Positions 15,896-24,161 of a stretch of DNA of 39,215 nucleotides are shown piece by piece. The notes under the pieces were generated by a model. That model was given only the letters and a program-made list of their open reading frames with translations. It was not told where the DNA came from and ran no database searches. Origin of the DNA: Bacillota bacterium (GTDB lineage: Bacteria > Bacillota > Clostridia > DSM-8532); contig JAKIML020000079.1 in assembly GCA_022702935.2 (NCBI GenBank), positions 1 to 39,215 on the forward strand. The letters run 5' to 3'. The position numbers were made by a program, and so were the translations under genes. Each line of letters begins with the position of its first letter. Positions within the stretch are counted from its first letter, which is position 1.

Positions 15896-16443
15896 GACTT
15901 TTATTGCATATATGCTGTGCGCCCTGTGCTGTAGCCATAGTGGACAAGCTTAAGAACCAAGCCGAACTATCCCTGGAAGGCTTTTTCTATAACCCCAATA
16001 TCCATCCCATACAGGAGTATACGCTGAGAAAGGCCTCGGTAGAGGACATGGCTCAGGGGTTTAATCTTCCCCTGCTTACTAAGAATGAGGACGGAATGGC
16101 TCTTTGGAAGGAAAAGCTTAATGGGGATAAGGCGCTTCGCTGCAATACCTGTTATGCCTTAAGGCTGGACGAAACAGCCAGACTTGCCAAAGAGAAAGGC
16201 TTTGAGGCTTTTACCACAAGCCTGCTTATCAGTCCCTACCAGGATCATGACCTCATCAGGACCCTCGGAGAGAAAATGGCCCAGAAGTATCAGCTCAAGT
16301 TCTATTATGAGGATTTCCGCGAATTGTACAGAAAAGGGAGGGAGATGTCCAGAGGAAAGTATTACATGCAGAAGTTTTGCGGATGCATGTACTCTTATGC
16401 TGAATCCGATCACCCCAAGAAGCCGATATATTTGTTGGATTGA
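15892..16443 (+). CDS. queH: Epoxyqueuosine reductase QueH
   Basis: QueH performs the last step of queuosine tRNA modification in organisms that often lack QueG. The 183-residue protein has the family's cysteine signatures: HICCAPC near the N-terminus, CNTCYALRL at mid-protein, and FCGCMYS near the C-terminus, which bind the iron-sulfur/iron cofactor. Its ATG overlaps the nagZ stop. No other queuosine genes are in the window, so it is probably an isolated salvage-type or dispersed pathway gene. Confidence 0.92.
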   Translation: MRLLLHICCAPCAVAIVDKLKNQAELSLEGFFYNPNIHPIQEYTLRKASVEDMAQGFNLPLLTKNEDGMALWKEKLNGDKALRCNTCYALRLDETARLAKEKGFEAFTTSLLISPYQDHDLIRTLGEKMAQKYQLKFYYEDFRELYRKGREMSRGKYYMQKFCGCMYSYAESDHPKKPIYLLD

Positions 16444-16498
16444 TTAATTTCAGAAAAGATTTTGTAACATGATTGTTTAATTCTTTCTGCCAGAAAAG

Positions 16499-16507
16499 TG
16501 GTAAAAT
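16499..16507 (+). promoter_or_regulatory. Extended -10 motif before the amidase gene
   Basis: TG-G-TAAAAT (16499-16507) lies about 40 bases upstream of the amidase start. A GTTTAA at 16475-16480 is 18 bases upstream of the TGG and is not well spaced. A small inverted repeat (TTTCTG/CAGAAA) precedes it. Confidence 0.35.
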
Positions 16508-16547
16508 TGACACAGATACTAAAGAAAAGCTTCGAGAGGTGTGAAGA

Positions 16548-18893
16548 ATGCGGAAAATAGGGTCCATTCTATTGTCTTTTTGTCTTATTTTGTCCCTTTT
16601 ACTCAGTTTACCTGTAAAATCTATGGCTGCCAACAATGTCGAGCTGTCCATCGGCGGCAGTGTTTCCAAGGTAGCTTATTCTCAGGCCAATAACTCGGAA
16701 GAGATTCGTATATATGCTTCCTCAACCCAGATTGTCAAACAGTACATTATTCCTCCCGAGGGCTCGGTAACCTATTACCGCCTTGGGTTTGAAATAGCCA
16801 ATGTATCAGTTCCTAAAACCATCAAATTTGATGTCAATAAAGGCTCGGTCATGCAGATCCGTATGGCCAATCTTTCCGATCCCATACGGACCAGCGTTGT
16901 GGTTGAAACCACCAAAAAGCCCGATTATACTTTAACGCCTTCCCAGGATGGAAAGAGTGTGGTGCTTACCTTGAAAGGGACGGGCACAGGTTCTTCAACA
17001 GCACCTTCACCGTCGCCCTCTCCAACACCCAGTACCACGCCTTCTGCGACGCCCAGTCCTACACAAAGCTCCACACCCAAACCCAGCAGTTCTCCCACGC
17101 CCAGCACCACACCGACACCCTCATCAACACCCAAGCCATCTACCACCCCGGTGAGCACAACCACGCCAACACCCAATCCAGGATCAACCGGTACAACCTC
17201 TAGTACTAAGTTGATTACCAAAAATGGTCCTTTGTCCTGGACGATGTTGGGAGATACCTGCGTTATCACCCTGGAGGGCATCAGCCTGACCCAGGCCACC
17301 TCGGGGAATATGCCACGTTTTGAACTGAGGGAAAAGGAAAAGCTCATTCAGATCACCATTCCTGGCAAGGATACACGTTTTACCGACGGATTCTTATCGG
17401 GGAATTCGGTCATTCATGGGATTTTGGTAAATTATAATGCAAAGCAGAATGCCACGCTGATTCGCATTTCCTATCCCAATACCATCACCTTCTCGCACTC
17501 GTTGAATAATGGAAACTCTGTGCTGCAGATTAAGGCAGGAAAAACAACTATCCCTGTATCTGACACACCTTCGCCTTCAGCCACCCCGGCACCTACATCG
17601 ACACCAGCGCCTTCTGCAACTCCAGTGCCTTCTTCAACACCGGTACCATCCACCACACCCGTGCCGTCCACCACGCCCACGCCTTCAGCCACCACTCAAC
17701 CTGTCGGTTTAAGCTTTACTTTTAACAGTCAATCGGTGGGGATTACCGGGGTAAGTTCATCGGGGACAAGGATCTATCGTCTGGGTAACCCGTCGTGTAT
17801 TGTGATGGAGATTCCCGGAACAGCCGTTCCCTCTGATAAGATCATGCCTGCTGGATCGCTTTACTCGAGAGCCGTTGTATCGCAGCCCTCCAGCAATCTT
17901 GTAAGGGTGGAGCTCTATACAGACACCTTCATTGATTGGGACTACACCCAAGGTTCAGGAACAGGGAACCTTCAGTTAACCAATACAGGCCTGACCAATA
18001 TCCAGGGCGGCAGCAGCGACGGCAATATTGTCCTGCGTCTGGTAAGCTCGGGCATTGTATCGCGTTACCGTCAATATGCCAATGAAGTCATCCTAGATGA
18101 CAGTTCAGCCAACGGGACCTTTACCTTAAGCATTCCCACCAGCATCATCAGTCTTGGTGAAGGTATGGCTAAGATTGAAAATGGACTGGCAAAATCCATT
18201 GCAGGCTTTACTACGGCGCAAAGCTCGTATCTTATGATTAATAAAACATCTTCCAGCACACAGTTAAAAATCGTTGAGGGCTCAAATGCCGACGAATTGC
18301 TTATTGTAGCAACAACATCCGGATCTGTACCCAATCCTCAGCCCAGTCCTGCAACCAAGCTGGTAGTCTTAGATCCGGGTCATGGCGGCAGTGATCCCGG
18401 GGCAGTCAAAGGCTCCTATCTTGAAAAAACCTATAATCTGGAGATTGCCTTAAGAACTGAGGCCATTCTTAAATCCAGGGGAATTAATGTGGCCTTGACA
18501 CGAACCACCGATGTTTTTGTGGGATTGGAGGAAAGGGCCAAGTTCGCCAATGATCTTTACGCCTCTTTATTTGTCAGCATACATAATAACAGCATGCCCG
18601 CTGGTTATAAGGGAACCATGATGCTCTACTATCCTACAAGCACCACCGGCAAGGCCTATGCTCAAATTATGCTCAATAATATGGTCAGGGATTTGAATAC
18701 CAATAACCTGGGATTAAGTGCCCGGGGAGATCTGGTGGTATTGAAAAAGACTACCATGCCTGCCGTTCTGGCTGAGATCGCTTGTATGTCGGATCCCGAT
18801 GACATGGCTCTTCTGAATACCACTGAATTTATTCAAAAGGCCGCTGAATCGCTGGCCAACAGTATTATTCAAATCTTGAACAGTCAGTCCTGA
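16548..18893 (+). CDS. Secreted N-acetylmuramoyl-L-alanine amidase with AMIN-like modules
   Basis: A 781-residue exported cell-wall hydrolase that cuts the amide between MurNAc and the stem peptide. A signal peptide (1-27) is followed by an AMIN-like beta domain (about 30-145), a Pro/Thr/Ser linker (148-220), a second AMIN-like module (about 222-332), a second linker (339-384) and a third AMIN-like region (about 386-595). Amidase_3 fills the C-terminus: LDPGHGG near 608 and a Glu in LEKTYNLE, His in SIHNN and Glu in LAEIACMS supply the zinc and catalytic residues. AGAGGTG precedes ATG 16548. Monocistronic with its own terminator. AMIN domains target proteins to peptidoglycan or envelope machines and also occur in PilQ proteins. 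Confidence 0.88.
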   Translation: MRKIGSILLSFCLILSLLLSLPVKSMAANNVELSIGGSVSKVAYSQANNSEEIRIYASSTQIVKQYIIPPEGSVTYYRLGFEIANVSVPKTIKFDVNKGSVMQIRMANLSDPIRTSVVVETTKKPDYTLTPSQDGKSVVLTLKGTGTGSSTAPSPSPSPTPSTTPSATPSPTQSSTPKPSSSPTPSTTPTPSSTPKPSTTPVSTTTPTPNPGSTGTTSSTKLITKNGPLSWTMLGDTCVITLEGISLTQATSGNMPRFELREKEKLIQITIPGKDTRFTDGFLSGNSVIHGILVNYNAKQNATLIRISYPNTITFSHSLNNGNSVLQIKAGKTTIPVSDTPSPSATPAPTSTPAPSATPVPSSTPVPSTTPVPSTTPTPSATTQPVGLSFTFNSQSVGITGVSSSGTRIYRLGNPSCIVMEIPGTAVPSDKIMPAGSLYSRAVVSQPSSNLVRVELYTDTFIDWDYTQGSGTGNLQLTNTGLTNIQGGSSDGNIVLRLVSSGIVSRYRQYANEVILDDSSANGTFTLSIPTSIISLGEGMAKIENGLAKSIAGFTTAQSSYLMINKTSSSTQLKIVEGSNADELLIVATTSGSVPNPQPSPATKLVVLDPGHGGSDPGAVKGSYLEKTYNLEIALRTEAILKSRGINVALTRTTDVFVGLEERAKFANDLYASLFVSIHNNSMPAGYKGTMMLYYPTSTTGKAYAQIMLNNMVRDLNTNNLGLSARGDLVVLKKTTMPAVLAEIACMSDPDDMALLNTTEFIQKAAESLANSIIQILNSQS

Positions 18894-18914
18894 TCTGATT
18901 TTTCTACAGGGTGC

Positions 18915-18945
18915 AAAAACTCGAGGGAATACCCCCGAGTTTTTT
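18915..18945 (+). terminator. Terminator of the amidase gene
   Basis: AAAAACTCG (18915-18923) pairs with CGAGTTTTT (18936-18944), with an inner GGG/CCC, a 4-base loop and a T-run. Confidence 0.85.
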
Positions 18946-18949
18946 GGCC

Positions 18950-19207
18950 TACCCGAAGTTATGGAACCTTACTTCTCGCAGCAAAGCTCATAGTGGTACA
19001 AGAAGGTGTCGAGCTTCAATGGCAAGTCTTGGGCTATGGGCTGCTTTAAGCTTATGAATCGTCCATAGACTATGTGGCTCTGCTCCGAGGTCCGCTGCCT
19101 CGCTTTAAGGAATCCGCCTCAGGTATCCACTAAAGTATATTTTTCTTTTCTGGATAACATGCAATACTTGTGATAACATATTAAAGAAAAACTTGGATGA
19201 GGCTTCT
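18950..19207. other. Intergenic region of about 258 bases without a confident gene
   Basis: No complete ORF or clear promoter is seen. The stretch holds the palindromic CATAG-A-CTATG near 19062-19072, a CGAGG/CCTCG stem near 19086-19102, and repeated CATAGTGG/CTATGTGG words, so a structured RNA is possible. On the minus strand a 49-codon open frame without a start codon ends at 18969 (listed separately). The last part must contain the rph promoter, but none is clear. Confidence 0.4.
18969..19118 (-). pseudogene. Possible degraded coding fragment (49 codons, no start)
   Basis: On the minus strand, frame 19118 to 18972 is open for 49 codons and ends at TAA (18971-18969). It lacks any ATG, GTG or TTG with a ribosome site and is closed upstream by TGA (19121-19119). 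The translation includes HIVYGRFISLKQPIAQD and ends in YHYELCCEK, which has protein-like composition. It may be the tail of a decayed gene or a chance frame. Confidence 0.2.
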
Positions 19208-19945
19208 ATGGATAAGTTGAGAATTGACGGAAGAAAATGCAATGAGCTTAGAAAAGTAAGAATTACAAGGGATTACACCAAGTATGCCGAGGGTTCGGTT
19301 TTGGTGGAGTTTGGCGATACAAAGGTCATTTGTACCGCCAGTGTGGAGGACAAGGTTCCACCCTTTAAGAAGGGGACGGGTGAGGGCTGGATTACAGCCG
19401 AATATGATATGCTGCCAAGGGCCACCCTCACCCGGAATAACAGAGATCGTAATACCTTAAAGATCAATGGACGCTCCAATGAAATTCAAAGGCTGATTGG
19501 CCGTGCGCTGCGTTCAGTGGTAGACTTTAAGATGCTGGGTGAGAGGACCATTACCATTGACTGCGATGTGATCCAGGCCGACGGAGGAACACGCACCGCC
19601 GCCATTACCGGAGGCTTTGTAGCTCTGATGGATGCCTGCAGTGTGCTGGTCAATAATAAGCAGATTGAAGAAATCCCCATCAAGGATTTTGTGGCTGCAG
19701 TCAGTGTGGGCTTTGTCAACGGACAGGAACTTTTGGATCTGTGCTATGCCGAGGATTCCAAAGCCACCGTGGATATGAACGTGGTCATGACCTCCTCAGG
19801 CAAGCTGATTGAGATACAGGCCACGGGCGAAGAGAGGCCCTTTGAGCGTGCTGTGTTTGACAAAATGCTGGACTTTGCCCAGGAGGGTATTGAGACCCTT
19901 ATTGATATTCAAAGAAATGTACTGTTATCTAAGGAGAAATCATGA
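19208..19945 (+). CDS. rph: Ribonuclease PH
   Basis: A phosphorolytic 3'-5' exoribonuclease that trims tRNA precursors. The 245-residue protein shows the RPH core: [52 protein letters not shown] (phosphate-binding Arg), and [24 protein letters not shown] stands 5-6 bases before ATG 19208; the in-frame TTG 19193 is upstream of that site. It begins a tight rph-rdgB-yfcE operon (ATGA overlaps), a standard Firmicutes arrangement. Confidence 0.96.
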   Translation: MDKLRIDGRKCNELRKVRITRDYTKYAEGSVLVEFGDTKVICTASVEDKVPPFKKGTGEGWITAEYDMLPRATLTRNNRDRNTLKINGRSNEIQRLIGRALRSVVDFKMLGERTITIDCDVIQADGGTRTAAITGGFVALMDACSVLVNNKQIEEIPIKDFVAAVSVGFVNGQELLDLCYAEDSKATVDMNVVMTSSGKLIEIQATGEERPFERAVFDKMLDFAQEGIETLIDIQRNVLLSKEKS

Positions 19946-20535
19946 CCAGGCTGATTGTTGCCACAAAGAACAAGGGAAAGGTTAAGGAGATCAAAGAGCT
20001 GCTTAGTGGCCTTGATTACCAGATCCTTTCTCTGGAAGAGGCCGGTGTGGCTATAGATGTGGAGGAGAACGGACAAACCTTTGAGGAAAACGCCTTGATA
20101 AAGGCAAGGGCAATTCACCAGCTAATGGGCGGCATGGTCATTGCCGATGACAGCGGTATTGAAATAGACTTTCTCAACGGGGCTCCAGGCATTTATTCAG
20201 CCCGTTTTTTAGGGGATGTTTCCGATATTGATCGCTATGAGGGGGTTCTGGCCCTGTTGGAGGGGATCCCTGAGGAATACAGAACCGCACGCTTTAGATG
20301 TGTGGTCTCCCTTGTCAGTGATGAGGAGGCCCTGACCTTTCAGGGGACCATGGAGGGCCGGATAGCCCATGAACCCAGAGGGGACAATGGCTTTGGCTAT
20401 GATCCTGTCTTTTATGTCCCCGAATTGGGGATGACTGTTGCCGAGATGGATTCGGACACCAAAAATCGTATCAGTCATCGGGGCAGGGCATTCAGACTGC
20501 TGGCTGACAAATTGAGAAAGCGGAGTGGCTTATGA
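19942..20535 (+). CDS. rdgB: XTP/dITP pyrophosphatase (HAM1/RdgB family)
   Basis: It hydrolyses non-canonical purine triphosphates to keep them out of DNA and RNA. The 197-residue protein has the usual [13 protein letters not shown] start, the metal-binding Glu/Asp region ([12 protein letters not shown] and [23 protein letters not shown]), [11 protein letters not shown], and a late SHRGRAF. Start and stop overlap both neighbours (ATGA on each side), so expression is coupled to rph. Confidence 0.95.
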   Translation: MTRLIVATKNKGKVKEIKELLSGLDYQILSLEEAGVAIDVEENGQTFEENALIKARAIHQLMGGMVIADDSGIEIDFLNGAPGIYSARFLGDVSDIDRYEGVLALLEGIPEEYRTARFRCVVSLVSDEEALTFQGTMEGRIAHEPRGDNGFGYDPVFYVPELGMTVAEMDSDTKNRISHRGRAFRLLADKLRKRSGL

Positions 20536-21011
20536 AGCTTTACATTGTGGTCAGTGATACCCATGGTTATTTGTCAGGCATCAAAAAGATTATCAGCCAA
20601 TATCCTCAGGCTCATGGTCTTATCCATCTGGGAGACTACTATAAGGATGCCCTTGTGCTTAAAAACGAGTTTCCTCATCTGGAATATGCGTCGGTTCCTG
20701 GAAACTGCGACTATGTCTTGAACGCTCCCAGGGAATTGTTTTTGGAGGTTGGGGGTAAGCGATTGCTATTAACCCATGGCCATCATGATAATGTGAAGAA
20801 TGGAACCTCCAGACTTGAGACAAGGGCCTTAAACGGCGGCTTTGATGCGGTTCTTTTTGGTCACACCCATGTGCCGTGCTATAAAATGGTTTCTACGGTT
20901 CATGTGATCAATCCCGGAAGTCCTGTATATCCCAGAGGGTCGTCAGGGCCAACCTATGCTCTGATGGAAATCGGCCAGGGGGATATTCAGGTTCGAATTA
21001 TGGATTTATAA
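20532..21011 (+). CDS. YfcE/MJ0936-family metallophosphoesterase
   Basis: A 159-residue calcineurin-like phosphoesterase of the small YfcE type. All metal-binding motifs are present in order: VVSDTHG, IHLGDY, VPGNCDY, LTHGHHDN and GHTHVP. The family hydrolyses phosphodiesters in vitro; the natural substrate is not established. It is the third gene of rph-rdgB-yfcE and overlaps rdgB. Confidence 0.9.
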   Translation: MKLYIVVSDTHGYLSGIKKIISQYPQAHGLIHLGDYYKDALVLKNEFPHLEYASVPGNCDYVLNAPRELFLEVGGKRLLLTHGHHDNVKNGTSRLETRALNGGFDAVLFGHTHVPCYKMVSTVHVINPGSPVYPRGSSGPTYALMEIGQGDIQVRIMDL

Positions 21012-21030
21012 ACATCCGAGGTTACGAAAC

Positions 21031-22176
21031 ATGATATATTTTGATAACAGCGCTACCACAAAACCCTATCCAGAGGTTGTTGATTTAGTTGCACGACTGA
21101 TGATGGAGGAATTCGGAAACTCGTCATCGCTGCATAATATGGGAATTCGGGCTGAGCGTATTCTGGAAAACTCCCGAAAGACCCTTGCAGAGCTTATTAA
21201 AGCAGCACCTGAGGAAATTGTTTTTACATCGGGTGGGACTGAAGCCGTCAACATGGCGCTCAAGGGCACGGCAGAGGCCATGAAACGGTCGGGGAGACAT
21301 ATTCTCACCTCACCGGTGGAACACGACGCCGCTTTGGAGTCCTTAAAGGCATTAAGCGGATTAGGCTTTGAAATCGAGTACCTCCAGGTGGACGGTTATG
21401 GCAGGGTCTCCTTAGAGGATCTGAAAGCCAAGCTTCGCCCCGATACTATATTAGTTAATATCATGGCCGTCAATAATGAATTGGGCACCATTGAGCCCAT
21501 TGCTGAGGCTTCTCAGATCATAAAGGCGGGGCAGCCGTCTGCGATCTTTCATGTGGATGCGGTCCAGGCCTTTGGGAAGATACCCTTGAATGTGCGCCAA
21601 ATCAAAGCGGATCTCATGTCCTTCAGCGCCCATAAGGTTCATGGCCCCAAGGGTGTGGGTATGCTCTATATGCGCCAGGGCACCCGCCTCCATCCCTTAA
21701 TCTCGGGGGGCGGCCATGAAAGAAGGCTCCGCTCAGGAACGGTGAATGTACCGGGTATTGCAGGATTCAGCCTGGCTGCCTCTATGAAGCACGAGAGAAT
21801 GCAAGGGGATCAAGCCGCCTGCCGTGCCATTAAGGAAAGGGTGATACAGGGGCTTGATAACGCCCTGGGCCTGGCTGTCAGAATCAATTCCCCTCAGGAT
21901 GGGGTTGAGAATATTCTGAATCTCTCAGTGGAGGGTTTAAAGTCCGAGACCTTGCTTCATTTTCTTGAAATGGGAGAGATTTATGTGTCCAGCGGCTCGG
22001 CCTGCTCTTCCCGCAAGCAGACCACCAGTCATGTGCTCAAAGCCGCAGGGATACCGCCCCAATGGGCTGACAGTGCTATCAGGCTGAGCTTCTGCGGGGA
22101 CAATACTTTGGATGAAGCCGATCAATGCGTTAAGGCCATCCAGGAAGCCTATTCAAAGCTTCCCAAAAAGCGATAA
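21031..22176 (+). CDS. Cysteine desulfurase (IscS/NifS-like)
   Basis: A 381-residue PLP enzyme that takes sulfur from cysteine to form a persulfide. Motifs: YFDNSATTKPYPEV at the N-terminus, the PLP lysine in SFSAHKVHGPKGVG (near residue 200), and the active-site Cys in SSGSACSSRK near residue 325 on the flexible loop. It is followed after 16 bases by thiI, the usual partner that receives the sulfur for 4-thiouridine in tRNA, so this copy is probably dedicated to tRNA thiolation rather than general Fe-S assembly; no iscU is nearby. Confidence 0.9.
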   Translation: MIYFDNSATTKPYPEVVDLVARLMMEEFGNSSSLHNMGIRAERILENSRKTLAELIKAAPEEIVFTSGGTEAVNMALKGTAEAMKRSGRHILTSPVEHDAALESLKALSGLGFEIEYLQVDGYGRVSLEDLKAKLRPDTILVNIMAVNNELGTIEPIAEASQIIKAGQPSAIFHVDAVQAFGKIPLNVRQIKADLMSFSAHKVHGPKGVGMLYMRQGTRLHPLISGGGHERRLRSGTVNVPGIAGFSLAASMKHERMQGDQAACRAIKERVIQGLDNALGLAVRINSPQDGVENILNLSVEGLKSETLLHFLEMGEIYVSSGSACSSRKQTTSHVLKAAGIPPQWADSAIRLSFCGDNTLDEADQCVKAIQEAYSKLPKKR

Positions 22177-22192
22177 AAGGGGTTTTAGCATC

Positions 22193-23371
22193 ATGGAGAA
22201 AGTAATCTTGGTCAGGTATGAGGAAATCTTTCTGAAAGGGCTTAACAGAAATATTTTTGAAAACAGGCTCATCAAGAATATCAAGCAACAGCTTCGCGGT
22301 TTTGGTTCAGTGAAAGTTACCCGTTCCCAGAGCCGTATCTATATTGAATCCAGTGACGCCGCCTTTGATGAGACTGAAGCGATGTTAAGGCTTAAAAAGG
22401 TCTTTGGTATAGCATCGGTCAGTCTGGTTACTAAGGTAGTCTCCGATTATGAAACCATTAAGGCAGCCACACTTGAGCATGTGGGCAGCCTGCTGAAGAC
22501 CAAGCCCTATAAAACCTTTAAGGTAGAGGCCAAGCGCGCAGACAAGCACTTTCCTTTGAATTCCCCTCAAATATGCGCCGATTTGGGCGGTGTCATATTA
22601 AGCGGCTTTCCTTCTTCATTGAAGGTCAATGTTCATAATCCGGATTTCATTCTCTATGTGGAGGTTCGGGAATACACCTATATCTATTCGGAGATCATTC
22701 CGGCGGCTAAGGGTCTTCCCACCGGAACAGGGGGCAAGGCCACGCTTCTGTTGTCTGGTGGCATAGACAGCCCAGTGGCCGGATGGATGGTTGCAAAGCG
22801 TGGAGTGGAGCTGGAGGCTGTCTATTTTCACAGCTATCCCTATACCAGTGAACGGGCCAGGGACAAGGTGGTCAAGCTGGCCGAGATCCTTTCAACCTGG
22901 TGCATGGGCATCAAGCTCCATGTGGTTCCTTTTACTGAGATTCAGCTTGCCATTAATGAAAAATGTCCTCAGGATTATCTCACCATTATTATGCGGCGCT
23001 ATATGATGAAGATCGCCCAGAGAATTGCCGAGAAAAACGGTTCCCTGGGACTTATCACCGGTGAGGCCATTGGCCAGGTGGCCAGCCAGACCATGGAGAG
23101 CATGCTGGTGACCAATGCAGCGGTAACCCTTCCGGTCTATCGGCCGCTGGTAGGTATGGATAAGAATGAGGTCATTGAGATTGCCAGAAAGATTGCGACC
23201 TTTGACACCTCAATTCTGCCCTATGAGGATTGCTGCACCCTCTTTGTGGCCAAGCACCCGGTAACAAGACCCTCTTTGGAGAAGACCAAGGCCTACGAGA
23301 AAGTGTTGGACGAGGATGCCCTTATTGAGGCTGCTCTTTCACAGACCGAATGCATCATTCTGCAGGGATGA
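22193..23371 (+). CDS. thiI: tRNA 4-thiouridine synthase ThiI (short form)
   Basis: It adenylates U8 of tRNA and inserts sulfur. The 392-residue protein has the N-terminal ferredoxin-like domain (1-60), THUMP (about 61-165) and the PP-loop ATPase with SGGIDSP (188-194). The rhodanese domain of E. coli ThiI is absent, as in Bacillus, which fits direct sulfur transfer from the adjacent desulfurase. An AAGGGG site 10 bases upstream selects ATG 22193; the longer frame from 22112 would overlap the desulfurase by 65 bases. Confidence 0.94.
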   Translation: MEKVILVRYEEIFLKGLNRNIFENRLIKNIKQQLRGFGSVKVTRSQSRIYIESSDAAFDETEAMLRLKKVFGIASVSLVTKVVSDYETIKAATLEHVGSLLKTKPYKTFKVEAKRADKHFPLNSPQICADLGGVILSGFPSSLKVNVHNPDFILYVEVREYTYIYSEIIPAAKGLPTGTGGKATLLLSGGIDSPVAGWMVAKRGVELEAVYFHSYPYTSERARDKVVKLAEILSTWCMGIKLHVVPFTEIQLAINEKCPQDYLTIIMRRYMMKIAQRIAEKNGSLGLITGEAIGQVASQTMESMLVTNAAVTLPVYRPLVGMDKNEVIEIARKIATFDTSILPYEDCCTLFVAKHPVTRPSLEKTKAYEKVLDEDALIEAALSQTECIILQG

Positions 23372-23444
23372 AATTTTGGTTTTTTTGCTGAATAAGTGGT
23401 AAAAAATTAATAAGTCAGAATGATGACAGGAAGTGTAATAGAGG

Positions 23445-24158
23445 ATGTCAGATGCCAGTCCGCTATATAGTTCACAGATTAAGTGCCCTTTATGTGAAAC
23501 TCAGGTAGAATATACCAAGGTGCGCACCAAAAGCGTTAAAATAACACGACAAGACACCGATTTCTGTCCATGGTATGAGGGTGAGAATCCACTTTTATAC
23601 GAGGTCGTTGTCTGTCCCGAGTGCGGCTATGGCGCACATGTTACAACATTTGAAACTTTAAACAAGTATAAAAAAGAGAAGATTCGGGAGAAAATAACAA
23701 AGCGATGGAAAAAGCGCAGCTTCCATGGGCAGCGCACTTTGGAACAAGCCCTGGAAGTCTTTAAGATTGCGCTTTTAAATCTCTACGAAATGGATGCGCC
23801 AAGCTCAGAGATCGCCAAAATATGCATGCGAATTGGCTGGATATATCGGTATAAGGCCAATGAAGACATGGAAAAGAAATTCCTGGAGCATGCTTTAAAA
23901 TACTATCAGTTAGCCTATCAAAATGAGGATCTGAGTCGAGGAAAGCTTGATGAATATACCTGCATGTTCATCATCGGGGATCTTTATAAAAGACTGGGGC
24001 AGCATGTTGAAAGCTCCCAGTGGTTTAGCCGTCTCATCATGTGCTATTCTGATCCCGCCCAAAAGGATAAGATCCCACAAAGGCTGATTGAGACAGCCAG
24101 AGAACTTTTCCATGAAACGAAGGAGCTTGCAGCCGCAGAGAAATCTAAGGGGGCTTGA
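23445..24158 (+). CDS. DUF2225 protein with zinc-ribbon N-terminus and TPR-like tail
   Basis: A 237-residue member of DUF2225, common in Firmicutes and without known function. The N-terminus has two CxxC pairs (Cys14/17 and Cys57/60) suggesting a zinc ribbon, followed by an all-helical region whose spacing (LEQALEVFKIALLNLYE, HALKYYQLAYQNED, CMFIIGDLYKRLG) resembles TPR repeats. AGGAAG lies 11 bases before the ATG. It runs 3 bases into the AIR-synthase-like gene, so the two are co-expressed. Confidence 0.8.
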   Translation: MSDASPLYSSQIKCPLCETQVEYTKVRTKSVKITRQDTDFCPWYEGENPLLYEVVVCPECGYGAHVTTFETLNKYKKEKIREKITKRWKKRSFHGQRTLEQALEVFKIALLNLYEMDAPSSEIAKICMRIGWIYRYKANEDMEKKFLEHALKYYQLAYQNEDLSRGKLDEYTCMFIIGDLYKRLGQHVESSQWFSRLIMCYSDPAQKDKIPQRLIETARELFHETKELAAAEKSKGA

Positions 24159-24161
24159 CGT

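Noticed and set aside
16990-17210. Possible CRISPR-like or tandem DNA repeat
   Set aside because: The repeats are short, imperfect and in frame with a Pro/Thr/Ser protein linker, with no spacer pattern.
16925-17347. Gly/Val-rich minus-strand frame over the amidase linker
   Set aside because: The composition is just the complement of the Pro/Thr/Ser linker codons.
22112-22192. Longer thiI start at 22112
   Set aside because: It would overlap the desulfurase by 65 bases and lacks a ribosome site, whereas ATG 22193 has AAGGGG and begins at the normal ThiI N-terminus.
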